This document shows positions 21,271-32,638 of a DNA stretch of 64,000 nucleotides, one piece after another. The notes below the pieces were generated by a model that was given only the letters and a program-made list of their open reading frames with translations, did not search any database and was not told the origin of the DNA. A program made the translations under genes and the position numbers. Within the stretch, counting starts at the first letter, position 1. Each line of letters opens with the position of its first letter. The stretch comes from Tridacna crocea. Taxonomy: Eukaryota; Mollusca; Bivalvia; Cardiida; Cardiidae. The stretch spans positions 26,743,673 through 26,807,672 of the forward strand of contig OX031070.1 of the NCBI GenBank assembly GCA_943736015.1. The letters run 5' to 3'.

Positions 21271-21410
21271 TTAACCCTTTTCTCCTTTTCCCACAATGTT
21301 TTCCACCCTATCATGGACAGAAATCATCTTTTCAGCAAGAGTTGAATTATCATCTGCAAATGCTTTCAATTTGGTCTAGTCCAAAAGTTGGTCATTTGGG
21401 AAAGGGTTAA
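21271..21410 (+). mobile_element. Hairpin MITE, left half missing
   Basis: TTAACCCTTTTCTCCTTTTCCC: the left terminus is joined straight to the right stem arm. Right end TCATTTGGGAAAGGGTTAA intact. Confidence 0.85.
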
Positions 21411-21522
21411 AAAAAAAAAGAAAATGGATTTTATGGATTTTCACAATAATTATGTGATAACTTGCCTGGTATCATGCATCACAGAGATGTGTTTAAGCCC
21501 CCATTTACTAGAACATAGCTCA

Positions 21523-21836
21523 TTATACTCCCGCAAAAGGAACATTTTCGGGGATAAACTGGAATCAGCCTGTCTGTCTGTGTGTCCGTCTGTGTGTCTA
21601 TCCATGGTGGCTGTCCGTCCGTGTGTACGTATGTGTATAAAATAGATGTAATTTTGTGTCGGGAACTCCTACTACAGTTTTCCTTCAATTGTACTGCAAC
21701 TTTGCACATATATACTTATCATATATTGAAGATTTGCAAGACGCATATTCAGGAATTATCACTCCTTGAACTTGACACTTTCTTCTGTCAAAGTGCTGGC
21801 TGGGGTATTAAGTCACATTCAGTGACAGCTCTTGTT
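21523..21836 (+). mobile_element. TATACCCCC-type repeat, near-complete copy
   Basis: Starts TTATACTCCCGCAAAAGG, with GTATACTGGAATCAGCC-like and GTCTGTCTGTGTGTCC microsatellite-like stretches. Then GTTTTCCTTCAATTGTACTG, CATATATTGAAGATTTGC and end AGTGACAGCTCTTGTT. Non-coding; a frequent repeat type in molluscs from memory. Confidence 0.8.
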
Positions 21837-21893
21837 TATATCTGTCTTATTTCTAGACTAAAAAGGTGTGATGTTATTTAGTGCTGTAAAAGA

Positions 21894-22102
21894 TTAACTC
21901 ATCACCAGACAACAAGGTTTGGATTAGTCCAATTTGAAAGCATCTGCAGAATGATGACATGTGTCTCTGTAAGGATTTAAATAAGACTGTGTGTGAAAAG
22001 GAGGAAATGTTCTGCCCAATCGTTTTCTCCTTTTCCCTTAATGTTTTCAGAAGGCATATTCCTTCAGTTTGTAAAACAGCAGGTTATATGGTAAAGAATT
22101 AA
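21894..22102 (-). mobile_element. Hairpin MITE, reverse, diverged
   Basis: Left TTAACTCATCACCAGACAAC, right TATATGGTAAAGAATTAA. Stem top replaced by GTTCTGCCCAATCG. Confidence 0.75.
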
Positions 22103-22323
22103 CCCTTTGCCAAATGATTTAATATTAGAATATTCCAAAATGGAAGCATTTACATACCACAAAATAAATGTGACTCAAAAAGTGATATTTGTTTTGTGAT
22201 GGGTAGAAAACATTTTGAGAAAAGGAGAAAATGCTGTGGTTACCAGCATTTTTTCCTTTTCTCACAATGTCTTCTAAAGGCTTCTTTTTCAGGGTCGTCA
22301 AAACATTGTGTGGTTATGAGTTA
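22099..22323 (-). mobile_element. Hairpin MITE, reverse, sharing TTAA with previous
   Basis: Same orientation as its neighbour, so a direct tandem. Stem loop CTGTGGTTACCAG. Right end TGTGTGGTTATGAGTTAG. Confidence 0.8.
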
Positions 22324-22432
22324 GTGCTGTGCAATGAATACTACTCTCCATTCCCCATCAACATTCAGTGCCTCACTGCATATTTAAATTAATAGTTAAG
22401 GTAGTCCTCGCTATGTCTATGAATGACATATG

Positions 22433-22705
22433 GCTTGCACCATACAAAAAGGGACATTTGGACATTTGCGTAAAGTGATTTCTCAGATCAGCCTGAGCAG
22501 TCCGCGCAGGCTAGTCCGAGATGGCACTTTACAAACGCATTAGATTTTGTGATAGAGCAGACTCACAAGTGCAAAATAGAAATTTACATAAAAACAGGAA
22601 GTGTCGTCTCAGATTAGTCAGCACAGACTGCTCAGGCTGATCTGTGAGTCAAAAGTTTACGCAAATGTTCGAATGCCTCTTATCGCAGTTGCAGGCCATA
22701 TGAAA
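22433..22705. mobile_element. Long-TIR MITE (AAATTTGCGTAAA arms)
   Basis: The left arm GGACATTTGGACATTTGCG...CAGATCAGCCTGAGCAGTC is mirrored on the right by GACTGCTCAGGCTGATCTG...CGCAAATGTTCGAATGCC. Arms are ~75-80 bp with a spacer of ~110 bp. A related half-copy lies at 58075-58175. Confidence 0.8.
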
Positions 22706-23223
22706 CTGGCATTTTCACAAATATTATATGAAATTGACAAATAACTAGATATTTGTTATTATGTTGGGTTATAACTAATGCCATATAGCATCATTGATTT
22801 TTGCCCTTCCATGACATTTTTTCAGCCCTGTTTTTTACTTGGGTGTTGCATAAAATAGAAATAGAAAAGTGTGGGCTGTAAACAGTATTTCATAAGAGCA
22901 ACAGGATTAAAACAGTATAAATAAAGACCAAATGGAACCTCTTCAGAGAAAAAGCGTGTCGTCTGCACGAACCACACCCATTCTATGGTGGCAAAAATAG
23001 ATGAAACACCAATACTTGTCATGTGATCCAGTGCAAAGTAAAGGATATAAATGAGGAGAAAAAATGGAAAAGCACTGCAATATCAGAAATTGATTAGTAC
23101 AGACATAGTCTATCTGCTTTAATTAAATTGTAAGAGTATACTCTACCAAACAAATTATGGAAATGAAAATGGAATAATTCTAACCATGAACAGGTAGGAT
23201 TTAGAGTCATAAACCGATTTGTT
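22706..23223. other. Intron, no clear feature
   Basis: No repeat or exon is recognised. The 66-codon minus-strand ORF at 22822-23022 lacks splice or coding signals. Confidence 0.5.
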
Positions 23224-23377
23224 TTAGCCTTCTTCCCCACAATCCTTTATTTGAATGATGGAGGGTTAAGGCTTAAAAAGAAACTTTGTCAGAAAAAGAG
23301 AAAACGCAGGCAACCATTGTTTTCTGCTTTTTCCCACAATGTTTTTGACCCTTTCTGAAAAATATCTCAATGTTTAA
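23224..23377 (+). mobile_element. Hairpin MITE, degenerate, right half missing
   Basis: CTTCTTCCCCACAATCC, stem TTTGTCAGAAAAAGAG, right arm CTTTTTCCCACAATGTTTTTG, then cut at the next TTAA. Confidence 0.6.
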
Positions 23378-23602
23378 CCCTTTACCACACAATGACGACT
23401 TTTAACGACCCTGTGGATGAAGCCTTTTGAAAACATTGTGGGAAAAGGAGAAAATGCTGGTAACCAGCATTTTCTCCTTTTCCCACAATGTTTTCTATCC
23501 TACCATAGAAAAATTGCATCATTTTAGCCACTATGAAATTGTCATCTGCAAATGCTTTCAATTTGGATTGGTCTAAAATTTTGCCATGTGGTAAAGGATT
23601 AG
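23374..23602 (+). mobile_element. Hairpin MITE, forward, full length
   Basis: Perfect consensus hairpin. Right end CCATGTGGTAAAGGATTAG has lost TTAA by one base. Confidence 0.92.
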
Positions 23603-23643
23603 GTCACATTTTATTTTATCGCCTACAAATGATACAATTAGAG

Positions 23644-23700
23644 TTAAACAGATAACAAAATTTCAGATTGGTCCAACTTGAAAGTATTATAACAGGTTAA
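23644..23700 (-). mobile_element. Hairpin MITE deleted to one end
   Basis: TTAAACAGATAACAAAATTTC to GTCCAACTTGAAAGTAT, then directly ATAACAGGTTAA. Confidence 0.6.
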
Positions 23701-23918
23701 CTTAAACTCTTTACCAAACAACCAAATTTTAGACTTTCAACTCAGTTTTCAAAAAAAAAAAATGATCAGATTGTTATGCAAAGAGATTATAAAAATGTTG
23801 TAGACAATTGCAGTATCAAAGCAAAGTGAAAAAATTTAGAAACATTGTACAAAATTAATTTAACAAGCATGTTCTACATTTTGGAGAGTGTTTTCTTCTC
23901 TTCTATAGACAATTTTAA
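23697..23918 (-). mobile_element. Hairpin MITE, degenerate
   Basis: CTCTTTACCAAACAACCAAATT is clear. Stem decayed to GAAACATTGTACAAAATTAA and GAGAGTGTTTTCTTC. Confidence 0.5.
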
Positions 23919-24147
23919 TTAACCCATTACCACACAATCCCTACTTTAGACGACCCTGAGAAAGAAGCCTTTAGAAAACATTGTGGGAAAAGGAGAAAAT
24001 GCTGGTTACCAGCATTTTCTCCTTTTCCCACAACGTTTTCTACCCTTCATGAAACAAATTTCAAATTTTCAGTCACTTTCATTTTGTCGTCTGCAAATGC
24101 TTTCAATTTGGACAAATCTAAAATTTCGTCGTTTGGTAATGAGTTAA
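23919..24147 (+). mobile_element. Hairpin MITE, forward, near consensus
   Basis: Both ends and hairpin intact. One stem change (CACAACGTT). Confidence 0.95.
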
Positions 24148-24177
24148 GCATCAGTTAACTGGCTCTATGTTTTGAAT

Positions 24178-24400
24178 TTAATCCTTCACCAAATGACAAA
24201 ATTTTAGACTGTTCCAAATTGAAAGCACTTGCGGACAAAAAAATAAATTCAACTCAAAAAAATTAAAATTCATTTCCAGCAGGCCAGGGGGAAAGGAGAT
24301 AACGCTGGTTACCAGCATTTTCTCCTTTTCCCACAATGTTTTCAAAAGGCATCTATCTCAAGGTCATTATAACCAGGGACTTTTGTTCGGTAAAGGGTAA
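24178..24400 (-). mobile_element. Hairpin MITE, reverse
   Basis: Left TTTAATCCTTCACCAAATGAC. Left stem base replaced by GGCCAGGGGGAAAGGAG. Right end GTTCGGTAAAGGGTAAA. Confidence 0.85.
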
Positions 24401-24603
24401 ATGGAGTCAGAATTTTGTCATTTGGACATAAGTTCACTGTTAAAATGCTCCATAAACCAAAAAGACTTAAAGTTTTTTTCATTCCAGAGAGAAAACTCTT
24501 ATAAAGGCAGTGCCAAGGTTAATATTGTCTATAATGTCTCTGCAAAATGGGCAGTGTACTGATACTATGTCAGATTGCACTTTTTATGCCGTTTTGTAAA
24601 GAG

Positions 24604-24812
24604 TTAACCCTTTACCACAAAATCTCAAGTTTTAACGACCCTGTAAGAGCAGGCATTTTAAAAAATTGTGGGAAAAAAAGAAAATGCTGTTCACCAGGAT
24701 TTTTTCTTTTTTTTTACAAAATTTTCTACCAAAGACAGAAATCTCATGTTATATGTTTAATTTTCTTTTTTTTTTGCAAATTTCCATGCAAATGCTTTCA
24801 ATCAGTCCAGGA
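24604..24812 (+). mobile_element. Hairpin MITE, forward, right end lost
   Basis: Stem GTGGGAAAAAAAGAAAATGC against TTTTTTCTTTTTTTTTAC. Breaks off at CAGTCCAGG where the next copy begins. Confidence 0.7.
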
Positions 24813-24976
24813 TTACCATACAATCCCTACTTTTGACGACCCTGAGAAAGAAGCTTTTAGAAAACATAGTGGGAAAAGGAGAAAATGCTGGCAATTTCTG
24901 AGTTATGTTTATTTTGTTGTCTACAAATGATTTGGATTTTGACAAACCTAAAATATTGTCGTTTGGTAATGATTTA
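24812..24976 (+). mobile_element. Hairpin MITE, right hairpin arm deleted
   Basis: Left end starts ATTACCATACAATCC. The left stem arm ends AAAATGCTGGC, then jumps to AATTTCTGAGTTATG. Right end GTTTGGTAATGATTTAA. Confidence 0.85.
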
Positions 24977-25644
24977 AATGATCCAATACAGCTATTTCTC
25001 TTTTGGATATTTTGATGAAAGCTTGATATACTACTGTATGTTGCCAAACAAAGCTTCTGTGGCCAGTGGTTATTTTGGCAGTATGTCTCTTCGTAATATG
25101 ATTGCATTTTAAAAGGTGTAATTCAAGCCCATGTGATAGCTGACATACTGAAATACCACCATGGAAGATTTATACACCATGCATAAGCAATGGGAGTTTT
25201 TGCATGCCACAGTTTTTTTTTAGCAAAGGAATGATGTATTACCAAGTGAAATATATTATGATATGCATTTTACACCGTATTTCTATATTTCAGTAGGAGA
25301 AAAAATTCATTCTTTGCAAGATATATGCATTAAAGAAATACTAAAAAATACGACGGGAAGTAACTCAAGTGATATAAGTATGTGTATGTCATATCAAAAT
25401 ATGCTTGCAAAAGCAGTAATAAACCCATTTAAAAGGACAAAACGTAGTAAGACTGTTGAAGTATGTTTTATTACCACTGCATTTGAATTTGAATGCATTA
25501 TTTATTATATTTATAATGAAATGTGTCCTAGAAAGACGAAGATTTGGAAGTTATGTATTTTGGATACGCTATGGGAGTAGATCTACTGGTATTTCCTTGC
25601 CACAGCATTTATGATAGAATAGTAAATATGACATGACTAAAGTT
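24977..25644. other. Intron, no clear feature
   Basis: AT-rich. The 105-codon ORF at 25263-25580 is unsupported by a phase-matched splice pair and was not called. Confidence 0.45.
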
Positions 25645-25816
25645 ATCATTTGCAAAACATTGTGGGAAAAGGTGATTACCAGTATTTTCTCCTTTTTTCA
25701 CAATATTTTTTACCCATTCAAAGAAGAATTGCCTAAATTGTGCTACATAAGGTCTGTTGTTTGCAAATGCTTTAAATTTTAAACAGTTCAAAATTTTGTC
25801 ATTTTCAAAGGATTGA
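25645..25816 (+). mobile_element. Hairpin MITE, degenerate, beside the giant exon
   Basis: CAAAACATTGTGGGAAAAGG, shortened loop GTGATTACCAG, right half ATTTTGTCATTTTCAAAGGATT. It ends 65 bp before the giant exon's acceptor. Confidence 0.7.
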
Positions 25817-25880
25817 ATCATGTTAGGGCATGAATTTGAAGTTTTGTGAAAATCATACTCATTGTTATTTTTATTTTCAG

Positions 25881-28800
25881 GAAAACAAACTTTATCCCAG
25901 GATACTGGGAACCAAACAGGTCTGTGTGGAGGGAGCCAGCAAGTATAAGGCCAGACAATGCTACAGAACCAACATGGAGAGAATCTCTTCATCAGCAAAG
26001 TAAATCCCAAGGGAGTAAGCAATTAAAGAATAGCTTGGTAAAGGCTCTGTCATTTGAAGACAGCTTATCTAAATCATCATTCTCACTTTCTCAATCCTCT
26101 TTAAGTTCAAGTGAGAAAGAGAGACTTGAGTACCTTTCAAGTGACCCAGGCAACAATCAAGGAAAGATATTCCAGAGACAAGCTTCACAGCTCTCTGCTT
26201 TTTCATCTGCTAGTTCTACATTTTCTTCAGCATCTGAGTATCAGGATCAGTCTTTTGAGACATATCCACAGGGCAGACAGAAACCATCAGTTAAAGAAGG
26301 ATTCTCACATAACTCTGACAGGACTCAAAACCACTTGAGAGAAAGGCAAGACAGTTTATCATACAGAGGTCATTCAAACAGGCGATCACATGATCACAAT
26401 TCTGGTACCCCGTATGATAGAAAATCATCAGGTGGTGATGGTAATATGAAGAAAGATAAACAATCAAGAAAACAAAGAGACCTGATAGTGCAAGATGATG
26501 AGGAGGAAGAATATCCCTTTGCAAAGTATACATTTAATAAGAAGCCAAAGAAGAGGGATGATTCAAGTAGTTCTATCTCTACCTCTTCTCAATTTAGTAG
26601 TTCTAAGGACTCTGTACACTCTATTGGATTACTACAACAGCAAAAACATCTGCAGAAAAGTAGAATGGTTACAAGTAGATCGTCTACTGCTTCATTGATG
26701 TCATCTATCACATCAAGTCTGAATGAATCACCTGATTCAAGGTTGGACTCATTGAACTCTATAAATGATGAGCCTGATGATTCCAGAATGAAACAATTTC
26801 TGTCACAAAACTCTAGCTCCAACTTTCTAAATTCCTATAAAATGTTGAACAATGACAGAAATAGACGAGTAAGAGCACATACTCAGCATGACTTATATCA
26901 GTATGATTCTCCATCTGTTATGAGTAGCAATACAGAAAAATTACTGAAAAATTTTGGCTTTGATGAAGCAAGAAGTATCTTACCTGAAAGATTCATGCAA
27001 AGCTGGGTAAACAAAGTACTGATAAACCAGCAAAAAGAAATAAAGCAAAGGAAGATGCCACCAGACCAAGATATGAGTCATTCATACCTGGAAGAAGACA
27101 CTAATTACAGAGATAACAATGAATTTTTACCACCTTATTTAAGTCACGCAGGTATACCGTTTAGGCAGCCTTCTGCTGAGAACAAAGCTAGTAGTCATAA
27201 GACAAATGCATCTAAGATTGGACAGAGGATTACTCCAAAAATGACTTTTAAGAGATCACAAACATTTAACTCTTCCTCATCAAGTCATACTGGACATCAT
27301 TCTTTACATGATAGCAGTGAGAGCTTTGAAAGAGAATATTCAAGAATAGAAGGACTTCCATTGTCCACAGAAAATAGCTTTGACAGGCTCAAGCAGATTT
27401 TACAATCAAAAGATCCTTTGGAGGGTTATAGGGACACATGCTCAAGGCGAAATAGATTTGCCTCAAACAGACAGAAGTCTCTACCAATATTTTTAGAGAC
27501 TCTTAGTGAAGAAGAAGAAGACAGAAACAAGGGTACACTGGACAAATCTGAAAATAAAAGAAGAAGAAAGTATATGTCTAATATGAGGTCTTTCCTAGAT
27601 GAAGAAGATAATCTGTCATTTAGACAGAGTGTCAGTTCTTCTGAGGGAACAAGCCAGTCAGATGTTAGTAGGAAAAGTAGCACAACAAATGATGCCTATA
27701 ATGTATCAGAATCATTGACATCTCTTCATAACTCTCTCTCTAACCTTTCTAATATGGAAGATGGAAATGAGGTTGAGTATAATCCTGGTAATGGAGAAAG
27801 TCACTTAAGTTTACCAAGTATTCTTGTATCTGAAAATGAAGGTTTTAGATCTGAAGCTAAAGGAACACAGCCAGAAGAAACTCTACATACCAGTTCAGAA
27901 CCAAAACCTGTCAGATCAAGATCACCAAGGTTTGATAACCAAACAAACTCAAGTGAAACTGTTTTAAAATCCAAAGATAGTCTTGAGGTCGCTGAAATTA
28001 TGAGTCCAAAGAAACAAAAGTCCATCCATACAAATATATTCAATGTAATTCCACAAGAGAAAGACAAAAATCTATGTCCAGATATCTCATCAGCAGTAAA
28101 AAGAATAGAGAAAAGACGCAGCTCAGGTTCCAGTTCAAACAAATTTTTGAGCATTACTTCAGACCATGATGACAAGTACCTGTCTCCATCTTCATCCATT
28201 GCCTCTCCATTAATTATGTCCCCTATAACTGTAATTGAAGTGAAGAAGTTGGATAATCAAAATGACAGTCTGGAATTAGAGGATAACAAAGATACAGAAT
28301 CAAGCCAATCAAACAACTTTGAAAAGCTGCAGCAACATAGTGAGTCAAAGACTCCACAAAATCCTCAAACCGGGTGTCCAGAAAACAAAGAAAGCATTCA
28401 CATTAAATCAAGCAAACGTGCAGGAACTCCAAAGGAGTTGTCATTAGAAAGAAGACATTACACACATGAAATAAAAGTAGATGATGACACAATATCAGAT
28501 GATGTGTTTAGTGACATTAGTAAGAATTTTCATCCTGTGGAAACTAAAGATGTTATGTTGCAAGCAGATGATGCAAAACTTTCACCACTGTTACAACTTT
28601 CTGAGGTGAGTCAGTTGATTCAGGAAATGTGCTCAAAGTTACCAAATAAAATCAGGGAAGATCTTTTTTATGTTGCCAAAGATAAAGGTGTCCAGTGTTG
28701 TTTGACTGAAAACAAAGAACAAAAACTTGTAAGGAAATATGGAGAGATAGGCACATCGTATGAAACAAACAATATACATGCCTCTCAACCTCTATTAGAT

Positions 28801-31350
28801 ACCAAAAGTCAAGTTTTACATTTTAGCAAGAGTGATGCTCAAGACACAACCACTAAAAGAAATATCAGTTTGTGCTTCAATAGAGAAGTGGATATTGACA
28901 AGTCAAGTTCTATTGATATGAAATATACAGAAAACATGAATGTTTCTTCAGCACCAAAAACAAGCAACTTTGATAATGATGAATGTCATGTACAAAGAAT
29001 AAACAAAGTTGCTACAGAGTCTGTAGCTGTTCAGAGATTGGGAGGAAAAGAATATGACCACAAGTTGTCTAGAGATGCAAATGTTAAGAACTGCAATGAG
29101 GACATTAATCAATTTAGAACAGAAATACATACTTGCATAGGTACAGAGATGAAAAACATACAACAAGCACATGGTCTTTCAGTTTTTGGGTATCTAGATA
29201 CTACTGGTCATATTGATGAAACTGAAACCATGGATAGTTATGGAAACCATACAGCTTTATCAGAAAAATCTTTAACAGAAACTGGGACAATGGCATGTTT
29301 AAACCAGTCACTAATAAATGGCAGTGGATTAACAACAAAAGACACAGCAGAAAATTATTGTGACTGCAATGATATACATGCTCAGAGAAATGACAATGGG
29401 TTTTTTACCAGAGTTTCTGTGCTTCACCAAACAAAATGTAACAAAGACACAAAAGAAGATGACAGTTGTGACAATATTATGAATGTGAATAGAGGAGTAT
29501 GTACAAAGTTAGAAATTGACATGAATATCTGTGATGATGAAAGTCCAGGCATGGAACAAGAAGTTACAAGCACTGCAGTATGCAACACAAGAGACCAATA
29601 TAGGAATTTGAATGGACACTCTTGGAGTGGCAAAGATGTTAATCATCTCAGTCATCAAAAATCAGTATTGTATTTCCATGTGAATTCTGTACAACAAAGA
29701 ACTGTTTGCTCTGTTCTAGTTCATCAGCCATCGAGTAATGAAGTGCACAAATTTTGCTCAAATATTTGTCAAGAAGCGTTTGAAATAGAAAAAATACCAG
29801 TTATTATTCCAGAGATCAGTATTGGTGAATATGACAGTGAAGTTGATACCACTGAAGAATATGGACAGGACATGATCCATGCCAAAGATCTGTCTGAGAA
29901 TGTCATCTTGCATGATAATGATAGAAAAGAATTTAATTTGAGAAACATTCAGTTCCCTGTTACTGACGCAAATGCCTTTGGAGATTTTGAGAATAAAAAT
30001 CTTTCAAATGTTAGTAAAAGAAATTTCAAACATTCTGATGATAGTGATATCTTAATACAAGCTCAATTTGCTGATCTAAAGTCTTACAATTCTGAAACTA
30101 CAGGCAGCCCCAAGGTCAAATACAGATCTACCATAGATGTTTTTCTTTGTTTTAATGATACAAACAGAAAAATGCTGGAGACCAATGATTGGGACAGGAA
30201 ACCTACACTTGAAAATGAGTGTACACAAAAAAATAACCCACATGGGCATACAAATCATATTCCTGAATTAGAGGAGGACTTTGTACAATCAATGTGCAAC
30301 ACAAAGGCAAATCCTGACACAACTTTAAGCAGGAGTTTTTTGTTGTCATCAAGATCCTTAGACTTTGACTCACATGGATCAAGAAAAAATATTCTTCTTC
30401 GCAGTCATGGGACAATGTTTTCCAAGTCATTTGACATAGGTTTTGACCCTATTTTTGATGAGAAAGAAAAGAGTATGAACAAACAAGAAGTCACAAATGC
30501 ACAAGCTTTTGATGATTTTCATTGTCCTGATACTTATTTCTCTGCTAAGACAGATGTAAAGACCCTAGTGAGAGAAGCATTTAAACTGAATTCAAATGTT
30601 ATGCATTCTACTGGAAACCGGCCAGAGACAACTTGCAAAGAAGAGGGGTCTGAAATTGATTCAGATCTAAGCCATGCATTTTATCAAGTTGGAATGAATC
30701 CTCTGGATGGTAATAGTGGATCTGAAATAGGTCCATGTCAAACTTTGGTCAGAAAAATGTCTGACTGCTCCACAGAGACAAACTCTAAGACAGACATTAG
30801 TGTGGATGATATCAACAAGCTCTCTACAAGACATGAGTGCATTGAAGATATTTCTAATGTTCCATCTTTCAAGTCTGAAATTCTGTTTGAGACTGGGAAG
30901 AAGCTGAATAAAACTGGTGACAGATGTGATATAACCAGCGCTTTGAAGGAGCTAGATAGACTTTACAACTTTGCTGATGATGATGAGTCAGTCCTTGAAG
31001 AGGGTCAACTCTTTCAAACTGATGATGAACTAGATGAAGACATTGCAGAGAAAAGCAATGTTGAAAAATTCCTGGAAGAATTGGATTATGAAATAAAACA
31101 GATGGAAACCTATACATGTACCAGCACATTTAATCACATTCAGACCCACAGATGCAGGAATTGTGGCCACACTACAGAACTTGCTACTGATAGTGATACC
31201 GGTATCAAGGAAAGTTCAGAAGAAAATTGCAGTAATGTGAAAGCAAAGCAAAGTGTTATTGACCATGACTTTTGTTGTCATTGCTCTCCATTAGAAATCA
31301 GCACAGAAGTGCTTGAAAGGAAACGTTTGATGAAAAAAATCAGCATTTGA
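25881..31350 (+). CDS. Giant terminal exon, Ser-rich disordered protein with weak KRAP/TESPA1-like motif
   Basis: The ORF is open from acceptor TTTATTTTCAG to TGA at 31348-31350, 1,822 codons, and is the longest repeat-free stretch in the window. It starts KTNFIPGYWEPNRSVWREP. Long Ser/Thr/Asn/Asp-rich disordered stretches follow. At about residues 347-375 is EKLLKNFGFDEARSILPERF, then a Lys/Arg-Ser patch (TPKMTFKRSQTF) and, near 520-547, NRQKSLPIFLETLSEEEEDR. These recall the 'LxNLGF...IPxRF' and 'SQSLP' regions of KRAP/TESPA1 (ITPRID) proteins, which bind IP3 receptors; here the second Phe of RFF is Met. The C-terminal 140 residues hold an acidic helix-prone region (ALKELDRLYNFADDDESVLE) and paired Cys (CRNC, CCHC). 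The coding call is firm; the family link is tentative. Confidence 0.9.
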
Positions 31351-31498
31351 TAAACATACTACTTTTTGTTAGATCTTTCTTGTTTGTCTGTGGAAAAAGA
31401 TTTTTTGTCACCAAAAAAGGCTTCAAATGGTGCTATAAGAATGTAGATTGACATGTATTTTAATTATTTACTAAACAAAAATTTTGTGATATTATCAT
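31351..31498 (+). other. Probable 3' UTR start of the giant exon
   Basis: AT-rich sequence after the TGA. No AATAAA or ATTAAA lies between the stop and 32100. The first plus-strand AATAAA is at about 32111, inside the reverse hairpin MITE at 32047. Confidence 0.5.
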
Positions 31499-31723
31499 GA
31501 ATTCTTTACCAGACAACAAAATTTTACAATTCTCCAATTTAAAAGTGTTTGCAGAGAACATATGGAATGAGGCTAAAATTCTCGGATTCATTTATGAAAT
31601 GGTGGAATATTGTAGTAAAAGGAGAAAATGCTGGTTGCCAGCATTTTCTCCTTTTTTACAATGTTTTCAAAAGCCTTTTACATCAGGGTTCTGAATCCTC
31701 AAGATTGTATGTTATAGAGTTAA
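31499..31723 (-). mobile_element. Hairpin MITE, reverse, diverged
   Basis: Left AATTCTTTACCAGACAAC. Stem GTAGTAAAAGGAG/CTCCTTTTTTAC. Right TGTTATAGAGTTAA. Confidence 0.8.
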
Positions 31724-31820
31724 TTCTTTGGTGCTATAAGATATTAACACAATTTCTTTCAAATGGTAGAAATATCAATTGGCTGAAACTATATAGATAT
31801 TATAACTTCATGTGCTTGAC

Positions 31821-32050
31821 TTAACTCATTACCACACAATCCCTACTTTTGACACCCCATGAGAAAAAAGCCTTTTGAAAACACTGTGGGAAAAGGAGAA
31901 AATGCTGGTAACCAGCATTTTCTCCTTTTCCCACAGTGTTTTCTACCCTTCCCAGAACAAATTTCAAATTTTCAGGCACCTATATTTTGTCGTCTGCAAA
32001 TGCTTTCAATTTGGACCAGTCTAAATTTTTCTTGTGTGGTAATGGGTTAA
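31821..32050 (+). mobile_element. Hairpin MITE, forward, full length
   Basis: Stem base ACACTGTGGG/CCCACAGTGT, paired. Both termini of CACAC/GTGTG type. Confidence 0.95.
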
Positions 32051-32276
32051 CTCATTACCAAACGACAATATTATAGACTGGTCCAAATTGAAAGCATTTG
32101 CAGACGACAAAATAAAAGTGACTGAAAATTTGAAATTTGTTTTGTGAAAGGTAGAAAGCATTGTGGGAAAAGAAGAAAATGCTGGTTACCAGCATTTTCT
32201 CCTATTTCTCACAATGTTTTCTAAAGGCTTTTTTCTCAGGGGCATCAAAAGTAGGGATTGTGTGGTAATGGGTCAA
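32047..32276 (-). mobile_element. Hairpin MITE, reverse, sharing TTAA; carries AATAAA
   Basis: Left end TTAACTCATTACCAAACGAC. GACGACAAAATAAAAGTG supplies AATAAA on the plus strand. Right terminus changed to GGGTCAA. Confidence 0.92.
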
Positions 32277-32460
32277 CAAATGGATGGATTAGATCCAAGA
32301 TGAGATTGCAGGATCTCTGCAGTTTGATCATGATCTTTGCCATGTAGAATGCCCCCTTCCTTGCTCATGGCACTGAAACAGTTTGACATTAGTATTACAT
32401 GTGATACTAAATCCTACTCATGCTAGAAATGACTCCATTTTGTGACTGATTATTTGATGT
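32277..32460. other. Spacer, start of a duplicated segment
   Basis: Includes GTGACTGATTATTTGATG, which recurs at about 32617 and 33020 as part of a local duplication. Confidence 0.5.
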
Positions 32461-32602
32461 TTAACTCATTACCAAACAACAAAATTTTAGGTTTGTCCAA
32501 ATTGAAAGCATTTGCAGACGACAAAATGAAAGTGACTTAAAATTTGAAATTTGTCTTGTAAAGGGTAGAAAAATATTGTGCAAAAAGGAGAAAATGACTT
32601 AT
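32461..32602 (-). mobile_element. Hairpin MITE, right half missing (duplicate A)
   Basis: Normal left half, then AAATATTGTGCAAAAAGGAG and ATGACTTATATTTG. The identical breakpoint recurs in the copy at 32864. Confidence 0.85.
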
Positions 32603-32638
32603 ATTTGATTACATGGATTGTGACTGATTACTTGATGT

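Noticed and set aside
21388..21881. Overlapping ORFs with VCPSVCLSVCLS-type runs (also at 50806-50997 and 59249-59480)
   Set aside because: They come from the CTGTCTGTGTGTCC low-complexity part of the TATACCCCC-type repeat, present in several copies.
25846..25881. Starting the giant ORF at the ATG at 25846
   Set aside because: That ATG lies in the intron's polypyrimidine tract. A strong acceptor at 25880/25881 joins the upstream exon in phase, so the ATG is probably not used.
24547..26022. ORFs of 101-137 codons around 24.5-26.0 kb, such as the minus-strand ORF at 25609-26022
   Set aside because: They overlap MITE sequence or run antisense to the giant exon's start and show no independent coding evidence.
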